Assembly (NCBI GenBank): GCA_003230195.1
Contig: QIHH01000268.1
Coordinates: forward strand, 1 to 6,769
Length of the DNA stretch: 6,769 nucleotides
Direction: 5' to 3'
From: Gammaproteobacteria bacterium
Lineage (GTDB): Bacteria > Pseudomonadota > Gammaproteobacteria > SZUA-140
The translations under genes and the position numbers were made by a program. This document shows, piece after piece, positions 1-6,629 of this stretch; the first letter of the stretch is position 1, and the number at the start of each line of letters is the position of its first letter. The notes beneath the pieces were generated by a model. It had not been told where the DNA came from. It saw only the letters and a list, made by a program, of their open reading frames with translations, and made no database searches.

Positions 1-415
1 AGGAATACATGCGGAATAGATCACCGGCAAAGATGGCCGCTTCATCACCACCAGTACCTGCTCGGATTTCGAGAAAGACGTTGGCGCTATCATGCGGGTC
101 GACTGGCAATAATAGTGTTTGAATCTCTTTCTCGATTTCAGCCTGTTGAGTCTGTGCATCTCTGATTTCGTCTTCGGCCATGGCGCGCATTTCGGCATCA
201 TCTTCTTCTAGCATCTCTTTAGCTGCTTCGAGGTCACCCATAATTGACTGGTACTGGTGGAAGCTGTTCACGATCGGTGTGATCTGTGAATACTCCACCG
301 AGAGTTCGCGGAACTTATTTTGATTGTTGATGGTGTCTGGGTCGGCCAGCAGTGCATTAAGCTCCTGCTGGCGGTCGGAGATCGATTCCAGTTTAAAAAG
401 GATAGATTCTTTCAT
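1..415 (-). CDS. prfA: Peptide chain release factor 1 (RF1), N-terminal part, runs off left edge
   Basis: The gene encodes the class I release factor that reads UAA and UAG in the ribosomal A site and triggers peptide release. The minus strand from ATG 415-413 gives 138 codons, starting MKESILFKLESISDRQQELN. A long helical, acidic N-terminal domain (about residues 1-105, with an EEDD cluster near 70) leads into the family signature EIRAGTGGDEAAIFAGDLFR at about residues 116-135. The stop-codon reading motif and the catalytic GGQ loop lie beyond the window, so the gene is cut by the edge and not visibly broken. The start lies 15 bp after the hemA stop, in the same frame, with no clear Shine-Dalgarno sequence between them. 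This suggests translation coupled to hemA in one operon. Identity is certain from the signature and from the hemA-prfA pairing, which is standard in gammaproteobacteria. Confidence 0.96.
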   Translation of the reverse strand, partial: MKESILFKLESISDRQQELNALLADPDTINNQNKFRELSVEYSQITPIVNSFHQYQSIMGDLEAAKEMLEEDDAEMRAMAEDEIRDAQTQQAEIEKEIQTLLLPVDPHDSANVFLEIRAGTGGDEAAIFAGDLFRMYS

Positions 416-430
416 CGGTTTACCATTGGC

Positions 431-1693
431 CTAGTTGTCAGGGGTGTCGAGGTCGAGCAGCTCGCGTGCGGCGTCAAGCAGATCGGCACGGCCATCGAAA
501 CCGGCCTGTTTCATCTGCGCGCTTGGTGTGTGGACGATTTTATTGGTCAAGCCGCGTGCCAGTTGTGCGAGCACTTTTTCGGGGTCGTTACCTTGTGCGA
601 GCATGCGTTTGGCTTTATTTAGCTCGGCTTCACGTATCACGTCGATCTTGCTGCGGTAGGTGCGAATGGTTGAAACCGCATCGAGCGAGCGTAGCCACCC
701 CATAAAGTGGGTTACTTGGGTGTCGATGATCTCTTCCGCCTGCAGTGCTGCTTCCTGACGTGAGCGTAGCCCCTCGTCTATGATCTCTTGTAGATCGTCA
801 ACGGTGTAGAGGTAGACATCATCCAGCTCGCCCACCTCTTCTTCAATGTCGCGTGGTATGGCGATATCGACCATCAAAATCGGTTGGTGTTTACGAATCT
901 TGATTGCACGCTCTACTGCCCCTTTGCCAAGAATCGGTAACTGGCTGGCAGTGGAGGAGATCACAATGTCAGCTTCGGCTAGGTGCGCAGGAATATCGCC
1001 TAGCGTAATCGCGTAGCCTTCTACTTCTTTAACCAGTGCTTCGGCCCTGGCGAGGGTGCGATTGGCGATAATGAGTCGCTTGATGCCGCTCTCTTTCAGG
1101 TGGCGCGCGGCAAGCTCAATGGTTTCGCCTGCGCCAATTAATAGCGCAGTGTGTTCACTAAGGTCGCTAAAGATCTGTTTTGAGAGGCTCACGGCAGAGA
1201 ATGCAACGGAGACCGGGCTGGCACCAATCGCAGTATCGGTGCGCACCTGTTTGGCGACTGAAAATGTGTATTCAAAGAGTTTGCTCAGCTGGGTGCCGAT
1301 GGTGCCTGCATCTTGGGCGGTTGAATAGGCATCTTTGAGCTGGCCTAAAATCTGCGGTTCCCCCAATACTAGTGAGTCGAGACCACTGGCGACGCGCAAC
1401 ATGTGGCGTACGGCGGATTGCTCTGGGTGGGTATACATATAAGGGTTGAGTTCATTGGCGGAAAATTCACGATGTTGGCGCAGCCACTCGATAATAATCT
1501 CACTGTCAACGGTATCGACGCAGCACAGCATTTCGGTACGGTTGCAGGTTGAGAGAATGGCTGCTTCAGTGATATTGGCCTGTGCTGCCAGATGACGCAG
1601 GGTATCTGGGAGCTGCTCAGGGGCAAACGCCACCCGTTCGCGAATCTGAACTGGTGCTGTTTTATGGTTGAGTCCGACGGCAAGGAGTGCCAT
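431..1693 (-). CDS. hemA: Glutamyl-tRNA reductase
   Basis: The enzyme reduces glutamyl-tRNA(Glu) with NADPH to glutamate-1-semialdehyde, the first committed step of the C5 route to 5-aminolevulinate, heme and other tetrapyrroles; it is cytosolic. The 420-residue product has the normal family length. The N-terminal catalytic domain starts MALLAVGLNHKTAP and carries the nucleophilic cysteine at residue 50 in STCNRTE. The conserved block LVLGEPQILGQLKDAY is at 108-123. The NADPH-binding Rossmann domain shows LLIGAGE at 184-190 and ANRT at 210-213. VDIAIPRDIEEEVG follows at 275-288, and the C-terminal dimerisation helices run from about 310 to the end. The ATG at 1693 has an AGGT Shine-Dalgarno core four bases upstream. 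The gene diverges from the TPR lipoprotein gene and precedes prfA by 15 bp. It ends in UAG. The N-terminus lacks the Lys3-Lys4 pair that, as I recall, marks enteric HemA for heme-controlled proteolysis. Confidence 0.98.
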   Translation of the reverse strand: MALLAVGLNHKTAPVQIRERVAFAPEQLPDTLRHLAAQANITEAAILSTCNRTEMLCCVDTVDSEIIIEWLRQHREFSANELNPYMYTHPEQSAVRHMLRVASGLDSLVLGEPQILGQLKDAYSTAQDAGTIGTQLSKLFEYTFSVAKQVRTDTAIGASPVSVAFSAVSLSKQIFSDLSEHTALLIGAGETIELAARHLKESGIKRLIIANRTLARAEALVKEVEGYAITLGDIPAHLAEADIVISSTASQLPILGKGAVERAIKIRKHQPILMVDIAIPRDIEEEVGELDDVYLYTVDDLQEIIDEGLRSRQEAALQAEEIIDTQVTHFMGWLRSLDAVSTIRTYRSKIDVIREAELNKAKRMLAQGNDPEKVLAQLARGLTNKIVHTPSAQMKQAGFDGRADLLDAARELLDLDTPDN

Positions 1694-1697
1694 GTTT

Positions 1698-1701
1698 ACC
1701 T
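1698..1701 (-). promoter_or_regulatory. hemA Shine-Dalgarno site
   Basis: AGGT on the minus strand, four bases before ATG 1693. It supports the first methionine as the hemA start, which also matches the usual N-terminus of the family. Confidence 0.6.
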
Positions 1702-1874
1702 GATTTTTGCCACAATAAAAATAATTAACTCACTAAATTAAACGAGTGGAAGATAATACTATCCTGTTACGCTATTAAAGTTGACCGATTTTATGGAAAA
1801 ATGTCGCAGTTGTCCCCATTAATTATTCATATGGTATATAAATTGTATGATTATTGACAAAAAACCTATTAAAC

Positions 1875-1878
1875 GAGG
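1875..1878 (+). promoter_or_regulatory. Shine-Dalgarno site of the TPR lipoprotein gene
   Basis: GAGG, nine bases before ATG 1888. The AAGGA closer to the start sits too near the ATG to work well, so GAGG is the likely site. It fixes the start ahead of a well-formed lipoprotein signal peptide. Confidence 0.6.
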
Positions 1879-1887
1879 CGAAAAGGA

Positions 1888-3654
1888 ATGATTTTGTCGA
1901 TTAGAGCGTTCTGTCTGGTGGTGTATCCACTTGTCTTGTCCGGGGTGTTAGTTGGGTGTGCTGGGTCGCCGAGTCAGGTAGGTTCACCGGCTGAGGTGTC
2001 TGGTAGCGCTGCCATTACCAGCGAAACCCGCTCAATGGGTGCAGAATATAATGTTGAGCTGCCGGCGGTGCCGCTGACCCCGGATACGCTTTATAAGCTT
2101 TTAGTGGCGGAGACCGCGCTACAGCGGGGTCACTATGCAGTGGGGTTTTCTCAATATTTCAGGTTAGCAGAGAGAACGCGCGATCCTCGTTTGGCAGCAA
2201 AAGCGACGCGTATTGCTATTTTTGTTCGAGATCATAAGAGTGCACTGCTGTCCGCGAAGTTGTGGGTCGATATCGATCCGATTAATTTGGCGGCGCGACA
2301 GGCTATTTCAGCTGCTTATATTCGCAGTGGTAACCCTGAAGCTGCACTAGAGCATCTGGAATACATCTTGATGGAGGAAGATGGCGGCACTGGACAGGGT
2401 TTTATGTTGGTAGCTTCGTTACTGAGCCGGGAGCAGGATCTGCAAGCGGTGCTGGGTGTGATGGAGCGCCTAGTAGATGCCCATCAGGAGAGTTATTCAG
2501 CGTGGCAGGCGTATGCTCATCTGGCTTTAAGGACGGGTGCGGTTGAAAAGGCAGATGCGGGCATCAAGCGTAGTCTTCACTTGGAACCTGATAATGTTAG
2601 TGCGATTCTGTTGCAGATGCATATCTTGCAACGTGCTGGAGATAAAGTTGCGGTAGTCGGGTATCTGGCACAGCAAGTTGATGCCTTTCCTAGTGAGAGC
2701 GTATTGCGTTTGACCTACGCTCGCCAGTTGGTTGACACTCGTGACTATGATGAGGCATTTACGCAATATCAGATTGTCATGAAACAGTCGCCGGGAGATG
2801 TTGATGTTCTGTTTGCGTTGGGCTTACTGGCGTTACAATTAGATCGGCAAGATAGCGCTTTTGACTTCCTGAGTCAGGCCAAAGAGACGGGGCAACGAAG
2901 TGATGACGCGCATTTTTACCTTGGGCAGTTAGAGGAATTGCGTGAAAACCAGGCGGCTGCGCTGGAACATTATAGCCATGTTGTTGGCGGTAGTAATCTG
3001 ATTGAGGCACGAGTGCGCCAAGCGATGATTGATGCGCGGCAGGGTAATCTGGAGGCGGCCCTGAATTATCTGCATTCACTGCAAGTCAATACGCCAGCGC
3101 AGCGTCAGCGCCTGTATTTGATTGAGGGTGAAATTTTGCGTAACGCGGCGCGTCATCAGGAGGCAATGGAGATGTTTAATCATGCGCTGGCTGAGATGCC
3201 GGGCGATGTTCAGTTGCTCTATGCGCGAGCAATGGCCGCTGAACGGCTTGATCAGCTTGATCTCGCGGAGCGTGATTTAAAGAGCATTATTGAATTGGAT
3301 GAAAGTAATGCAGATGCCCTGAATGCGTTGGGTTACACCTTGGCTGATCGCACTGATCGTTATCAGGAGGCCCATGGCTATGTGAAGCGGGCGCTACAGT
3401 TGCGCCCGAATGATCATGCGATTCTCGACAGTATGGGGTGGGTGTTATATCGTCTTGGTAAATATAATGAAGCGATCAAAATGCTGCGACAATCGCTTGA
3501 AATCAGGCTTGACCCTGAGGTGGCGGCACATCTGGGTGAGGTGCTGTGGGTGAGCGGTGAGCGAGAGGACGCACGTGAGATCTGGCAGCAGGCACTGGAA
3601 GCTGCACCGGGCGATAAGCGACTGCTTAATATTATGGAGCGCTTCATTAAATAG
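1888..3654 (+). CDS. lbcA: TPR-repeat outer-membrane lipoprotein, LbcA-like
   Basis: The 588-residue product has a type II signal peptide with lipobox LVGC, giving lipid-modified Cys24. Alanine follows at +2, so no inner-membrane retention signal is seen and an outer-membrane, periplasm-facing location is inferred. A Ser/Gly/Ala-rich linker (25-60) leads to helical repeats filling about 65-585. The clearest TPR units are at about 412-445 (EGEILRNAARHQEAMEMFNH), 478-512 (NALGYTLADR), 516-545 (MGWVLYRLGKYNEAIKMLRQ) and 549-580. Earlier units at 133-165, 205-238, 273-305, 307-338 and 342-372 are more divergent. The place between hemA and lolB matches P. aeruginosa PA4667 (LbcA), an outer-membrane lipoprotein that activates the periplasmic C-terminal protease CtpA and helps deliver peptidoglycan-hydrolase substrates. 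That function is transferred by position and architecture; no ctpA gene is in the window. Being a TPR lipoprotein is near certain; LbcA function is probable. Confidence 0.88.
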   Translation: MILSIRAFCLVVYPLVLSGVLVGCAGSPSQVGSPAEVSGSAAITSETRSMGAEYNVELPAVPLTPDTLYKLLVAETALQRGHYAVGFSQYFRLAERTRDPRLAAKATRIAIFVRDHKSALLSAKLWVDIDPINLAARQAISAAYIRSGNPEAALEHLEYILMEEDGGTGQGFMLVASLLSREQDLQAVLGVMERLVDAHQESYSAWQAYAHLALRTGAVEKADAGIKRSLHLEPDNVSAILLQMHILQRAGDKVAVVGYLAQQVDAFPSESVLRLTYARQLVDTRDYDEAFTQYQIVMKQSPGDVDVLFALGLLALQLDRQDSAFDFLSQAKETGQRSDDAHFYLGQLEELRENQAAALEHYSHVVGGSNLIEARVRQAMIDARQGNLEAALNYLHSLQVNTPAQRQRLYLIEGEILRNAARHQEAMEMFNHALAEMPGDVQLLYARAMAAERLDQLDLAERDLKSIIELDESNADALNALGYTLADRTDRYQEAHGYVKRALQLRPNDHAILDSMGWVLYRLGKYNEAIKMLRQSLEIRLDPEVAAHLGEVLWVSGEREDAREIWQQALEAAPGDKRLLNIMERFIK

Positions 3655-3716
3655 GGAGCTGTTTGTCTAGTGTGAAAGTTGGCGCGACTGAAATGTGATG
3701 GCGCTAAACCCTATGT

Positions 3717-3756
3717 GAGATCTTTGCACGAAAACTAGTTCTCGTGCAAAGATCTC
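3717..3756. repeat. 40-bp near-perfect palindrome between the TPR gene and lolB
   Basis: The left arm GAGATCTTTGCACGA (3717-3731) is the exact reverse complement of 3742-3756. The ten bases between are AAACTAGTTC, whose inner AACTAGTT (3733-3740) is itself a palindrome, so only one A/C mismatch breaks symmetry over all 40 bases. Transcribed RNA would form a strong hairpin. No T-run follows on either strand (TATTTAGC on plus), so it is not a standard Rho-independent terminator. Possible roles are a dispersed extragenic palindrome or small non-autonomous element, an operator for a dimeric regulator, or an RNA processing or stability hairpin. No clear target-site duplication flanks it. Confidence 0.85.
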
Positions 3757-3776
3757 TATTTAGCTTAAACCTGCTT

Positions 3777-3782
3777 TATACT
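3777..3782 (+). promoter_or_regulatory. Candidate -10 element before lolB
   Basis: TATACT matches five of six consensus bases. A transcript from it would begin near 3789, at or just before the two candidate lolB ATGs. The -35 position would fall in the right arm of the palindrome and shows no good hexamer, so this is weak. Confidence 0.25.
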
Positions 3783-3806
3783 GTCATTATGTACACGCTT
3801 TTTTTG

Positions 3807-4481
3807 ATGAAATTAGATCGGCTGAATAGTGTGAGTTTGCTTGCGTTGTTGCTGGCAGTGCTCTTGACGGGCTGTGCGATCCAACCATCGGCATCATTAC
3901 TTGATGATGAGGCGCGTGAGCGCCTGTGGGATTCACGTCATGTACAGCTTAGTGAGCTGGTCGGATGGCAGTTGAAGGGGCGGGTTGCAGTGAAGAGTAT
4001 CGAGGATTCGTGGAGCGCCAACATGAGTTGGCGGCAGCAGGCTGAGACCTTTGATATCCGTTTTTCCTCGATGTTGGGGCAGCGCTTGGCTCAGCTAAAA
4101 GGCGATACGCTGATGTCCTCGCTCTATTTGCCGAATGATAGGATGATTTCTGCGGCCAATGTCTCTGATTTGCTTGATGAAGAGCTTGGTTGGTCTGTGC
4201 CGATGGATGGTCTGCGTTATTGGCTGGTGGGATTGCCTGCACCAGCGTTAGCATCTGCTGAAAAATTGAATATGGGGCTTGATGAGTTGGGGCGACTGCA
4301 GTGGTTAGAGCAGGCGGGTTGGCGTATTGAATATCAGCGTTACCGTTCTGCGGGGGCTTTAGAGGTGCCTAAAAAAATGGTGTTAACCCGTAATGATCTG
4401 CGGGTGCGGTTCGTGATTGATCGCTGGCAGGCCGTTGCGAGTGAAAATCGTGCACTATCGGGCCATCATCAAGTACGCTAA
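3807..4481 (+). CDS. lolB: Outer-membrane lipoprotein receptor LolB
   Basis: LolB is itself an outer-membrane lipoprotein; it takes lipoproteins from the periplasmic carrier LolA and inserts them in the outer membrane. From ATG 3807 the product is 224 residues, close to the usual size. It has a good signal peptide (MKLDRLNSVSLLALLLAVL) and lipobox LTGC giving Cys23. Family blocks are WQLKGRVAV (54-62), the strand with WRQQ at 75, VPMDGLRYWLVGLPAP (131-146) and GWRIEYQRY (171-179). ATG 3789 is an alternative adding six residues. A GTG at 3744 is open in frame but lies inside the palindrome and would give an overlong signal peptide, so I reject it. No clear Shine-Dalgarno site precedes either ATG. 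The gene follows the TPR gene after 152 bp and precedes ispE by 5 bp, the conserved lolB-ispE arrangement. Its start is less certain than its identity. Confidence 0.93.
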   Translation: MKLDRLNSVSLLALLLAVLLTGCAIQPSASLLDDEARERLWDSRHVQLSELVGWQLKGRVAVKSIEDSWSANMSWRQQAETFDIRFSSMLGQRLAQLKGDTLMSSLYLPNDRMISAANVSDLLDEELGWSVPMDGLRYWLVGLPAPALASAEKLNMGLDELGRLQWLEQAGWRIEYQRYRSAGALEVPKKMVLTRNDLRVRFVIDRWQAVASENRALSGHHQVR

Positions 4482-4486
4482 ATATC

Positions 4487-5341
4487 ATGAATACGATTAA
4501 ACGTTGGCCGGCCCCGGCCAAGCTGAATCTTTTTTTACATATTACTGGTCGCCGCGCAGATGGTTATCATCAGCTGCAGTCGGTATTCCAGTTTCTTGAT
4601 TATGGTGATGAGCTGTCGTTTACGTTGCGCGCTGATGGGGAGGTGTTGCGAACCAGTGATCTGCCCGGCGTACCGTCGGAGCAGGATCTGGTGGTGCGCG
4701 CAGCTAAATTATTGTTGCAGTATGCGAATTGTTCACAGGGCGTTGAAATTGAGGTTGAGAAACGCTTGCCGATGGGAGGCGGGTTGGGTGGCGGTAGTTC
4801 GAATGCGGCCACCACGCTGGTAGCGCTAAATCAGTTGTGCGCGTTAGGGTGCTCGGTTGATGAGTTGGCGACACTGGGATTACAGCTTGGCGCAGATGTG
4901 CCAGTCTTTGTGCGTGGCCATGTTGCTTGGGCTGAGGGGGTTGGTGAGCAGTTAACGCTGTTGGAAGGTGAGCAGGCCCCGCCAGAGCCGTGGTATCTGG
5001 TGATCGAGCCGGCTTGTTCGGTAGCAACGGAGGTTGTTTTTAATGCACCAGATTTGACACGGGATTGTCATCCCATCACAATACCGCACTTTCTTGAAGG
5101 GCAGGGGATCAATGTATGCGAAGCGGTGGTAAAAAAACGCTTTCCACTAGTAGCTAACGCACTGGATTTCCTGTTAAAGTACGCCCCCGCAAGGATGAGT
5201 GGTACTGGTGCATGTGTATTTGCCCCGTTTGATGATCGAGCTACCGCTCAGCGAGTGCTGGAATTGCGGCCGCAGGGGTGGCGCGGATTTGTCGCGAAAG
5301 GGAAGAATCGCTCCCCACTTTATGAAATAAGTGGATGGTAG
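4487..5341 (+). CDS. ispE: 4-diphosphocytidyl-2-C-methyl-D-erythritol kinase
   Basis: This GHMP-family kinase phosphorylates the 2-hydroxyl of CDP-methylerythritol with ATP, the fourth step of the MEP route to isopentenyl diphosphate; it is cytosolic. The 284 residues match the usual length. Motif 1, PAPAKLNLFLHITGRRADGYH (8-28), holds the catalytic lysine at 12. The glycine-rich ATP loop is LPMGGGLGGGSSNAA (94-108). The catalytic aspartate is at 137 in LGADVPVFV. Motif 3, ARMSGTGACVFA, is at 235-246. The ATG lies five bases after the lolB stop with no evident Shine-Dalgarno site, so translational coupling to lolB is likely. It is followed after 45 bp by tRNA-Gln, with no terminator between them. 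Confidence 0.97.
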   Translation: MNTIKRWPAPAKLNLFLHITGRRADGYHQLQSVFQFLDYGDELSFTLRADGEVLRTSDLPGVPSEQDLVVRAAKLLLQYANCSQGVEIEVEKRLPMGGGLGGGSSNAATTLVALNQLCALGCSVDELATLGLQLGADVPVFVRGHVAWAEGVGEQLTLLEGEQAPPEPWYLVIEPACSVATEVVFNAPDLTRDCHPITIPHFLEGQGINVCEAVVKKRFPLVANALDFLLKYAPARMSGTGACVFAPFDDRATAQRVLELRPQGWRGFVAKGKNRSPLYEISGW

Positions 5342-5386
5342 TATTTAAAGAAGTTAAGTGTTGTACGGTCTGAAGTAGGCCAGAAA

Positions 5387-5461
5387 TGGGGCGTCGCCAA
5401 GAGGCTAGGCACTAGGTTTTGATCCTAGCATACCCAGGTTCGAATCCTGGCGCCCCAGCCA
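5387..5461 (+). tRNA. tRNA-Gln (anticodon UUG)
   Basis: A full cloverleaf can be drawn. The acceptor arms TGGGGCG (5387-5393) and CGCCCCA (5451-5457) pair fully. The D-arm is GCC...GGC. The anticodon stem CTAGG/CCTAG encloses loop TTTTGAT with anticodon TTG at 5419-5421. The T-arm CCAGG/CCTGG encloses TTCGAAT. Discriminator G is at 5458 and the CCA end is encoded (5459-5461). The sequence resembles E. coli glutamine tRNA and would read CAA codons. It sits alone between ispE and prs, as I recall for Pseudomonas too. No separate promoter or terminator is evident, so it may be cut out of a longer ispE-prs transcript. Confidence 0.97.
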
Positions 5462-5507
5462 TTTTATAATGTAGGTTTAAGTAAGGCGTGACGCGTCAGT
5501 AACAAAT

Positions 5508-5511
5508 AGGT
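5508..5511 (+). promoter_or_regulatory. Candidate Shine-Dalgarno site for an upstream TTG start of prs
   Basis: AGGT, seven bases before TTG 5519, which is open in frame into prs. It is a better ribosome site than anything before ATG 5588, where no purine-rich stretch is seen. This leaves the prs start open. Confidence 0.35.
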
Positions 5512-5587
5512 AAACACCTTGGGTTATTCCAAATCACGTTTCGGTTTGCTCGGTAGATCAAGCAGTTATGATGCCTCTGATAACCGC

Positions 5588-6526
5588 ATGATGGTCTTTG
5601 GTGGTAATGCCCACCCGCAGTTGGCGCAGTCGATCGCGCGTTACCTGCAGCTTCCATTAGGTAAGGCCAATGTTAACCGTTTCAGTGATGGTGAAATTGC
5701 CGTTGAGATAATGGAAAATGTGCGCGGTAAGGATGTCTTCATTGTGCAGCCGACCTGTGCGCCGACCAATGACAACCTGATGGAACTGCTGGTGATGGTG
5801 GATGCGTTGCGTCGCTCATCGACTTACCGCATCACGACGGTGATCCCGTATTTTGGCTATTCACGCCAAGATCGACGCCCGCGTGCGGCACGTGTGCCGA
5901 TTAGTGCACGAGTGGTGGCAGACATGATTACTTCTGTTGGCGCAGATCGTGTGTTAACGGTTGACCTGCATGCCGATCAAATCCAGGGGTTTTTTACCGT
6001 ACCGATGGATAATGTTTACGCATCGCCGGTATTGATGAGTGATATCTGGCGTCAGAAATATCTGAATATGATGATTGTCTCGCCGGATGTGGGTGGTGTG
6101 GTACGTGCCCGCGCATTGGCGAAGCGCCTTGATGGTGCTGATCTGGCGATTGTTGATAAACGTCGCCCAGGCCCGAATGAGGCGAAGGTGATGAATATCA
6201 TCGGTGACGTGACCGACCGTACCTGTATTTTGGTGGACGATATGGTGGATACCGCCGGCACTTTGTGTGAAGCTGCGCGTGTTTTAAAAGAACAAGGCGC
6301 GGAAAAAGTAGTGGCGTACTGTACCCACCCTATTTTGTCGGGGGCCGCGGTGGATCGCATTGCGACCTCTGAGCTTGATGAACTGGTGGTCACGGATACC
6401 ATTCCGCTGCAGCAGAATGCACGCGAATGCTCGCGCATCCGTCAGTTGAGTGTGGCGGATATGCTCGCTGAAACGATGCGTCGTATCAGTGCCGAAGAAT
6501 CGGTTAGTTCAATGTATATGGACTAA
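5588..6526 (+). CDS. prs: Ribose-phosphate pyrophosphokinase (PRPP synthetase)
   Basis: The cytosolic enzyme transfers diphosphate from ATP to ribose 5-phosphate to make PRPP, the precursor of purines, pyrimidines, NAD, histidine and tryptophan. From ATG 5588 the product is 312 residues, close to the bacterial norm (about 313-315). It starts MMVFGGNAHP, where family members start. Landmarks are RFSDGEIAVEIMENVRG (31-47), CAPTNDNLMELLVMVDALRR (57-76), YFGYSRQDRRPR (88-99), VDLHADQIQGFF (125-136), DKRRPGP (190-196) and the PRPP-binding loop VDDMVDTAGT (216-225). All expected active-site segments are present. The frame stays open upstream to TTG 5519, which has a fair AGGT site and would add 23 Ser/Arg-rich residues not expected in the family; I prefer ATG 5588 on conservation. 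It follows tRNA-Gln and ends before a Rho-independent terminator. Confidence 0.96.
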   Translation: MMVFGGNAHPQLAQSIARYLQLPLGKANVNRFSDGEIAVEIMENVRGKDVFIVQPTCAPTNDNLMELLVMVDALRRSSTYRITTVIPYFGYSRQDRRPRAARVPISARVVADMITSVGADRVLTVDLHADQIQGFFTVPMDNVYASPVLMSDIWRQKYLNMMIVSPDVGGVVRARALAKRLDGADLAIVDKRRPGPNEAKVMNIIGDVTDRTCILVDDMVDTAGTLCEAARVLKEQGAEKVVAYCTHPILSGAAVDRIATSELDELVVTDTIPLQQNARECSRIRQLSVADMLAETMRRISAEESVSSMYMD

Positions 6527-6568
6527 GCTGCCAGATAACGGTAGCAAATAGTTGAATTTGTGGTTAGT

Positions 6569-6594
6569 GCCAGCATGCTGTCGCTGGCTTTTTT
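6569..6594 (+). terminator. Rho-independent terminator after prs
   Basis: Stem GCCAGC (6569-6574) pairs perfectly with GCTGGC (6583-6588) around an 8-base loop, and six T residues follow (6589-6594). It lies 42 bp after the prs stop and would end the plus-strand transcript before rplY, implying a separate rplY promoter. The loop side also allows a competing CAGCATGCTG palindrome (6571-6580). Confidence 0.8.
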
Positions 6595-6629
6595 GTGATA
6601 ACACCAAACTAGGTCGCGGGGGCGGTGGT

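Larger units (their letters stand above)
1694..1887. promoter_or_regulatory. Divergent hemA / TPR-lipoprotein promoter region
   Basis: This 194-bp AT-rich gap lies between the two divergent starts and must hold both promoters. On the plus strand the best pair I see is TTGTCC (1810-1815) with TATATA (1835-1840), a loose 19-bp spacing. A TATGAT (1846-1851) has no good -35 partner. On the minus strand a TATTAT lies in the 1755-1765 area without a convincing -35. No promoter can be fixed by eye, and I recognise no regulator operator. I see no ORF or RNA gene in the gap. Confidence 0.5.

Noticed and set aside
320..705. Several plus-strand reading frames of 74 to 100 codons over prfA and hemA.
   Set aside because: They are antisense to two certain genes and give no recognisable protein.
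1781..1786. TTGACC as a -35 element for the plus-strand gene.
   Set aside because: No acceptable -10 lies 15 to 19 bases downstream.
1854..1859. Perfect TTGACA -35 hexamer upstream of the TPR gene.
   Set aside because: The matching -10 position (about 1877-1882) is GGCGAA, over the ribosome site, so it cannot drive this gene; it is probably chance in AT-rich DNA.
3682..3705. Two GGCGC copies in the gap after the TPR gene, considered as a hairpin.
   Set aside because: They are in direct orientation and do not pair as a stem; too short to mean anything.
3744..3806. In-frame GTG at 3744 extending lolB by 21 residues.
   Set aside because: The GTG lies inside the right arm of the 40-bp palindrome, has no ribosome site, and would push the lipobox cysteine to residue 44, too far for a normal signal peptide.
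4560..5027. Overlapping frames on both strands within ispE.
   Set aside because: ispE is complete with all kinase motifs; the others are Arg- or Pro-rich shadow frames.
5489..5498. TGACGCGTCA considered as a PurR operator for prs.
   Set aside because: The known PurR box is a longer 16-bp palindrome centred on a different core; this sequence does not match it.
6052..6438. A 128-codon reading frame antisense to prs.
   Set aside because: It lies wholly within a certain gene, has Ser/Thr-rich composition typical of antisense frames, and shows no recognisable domain or ribosome site.
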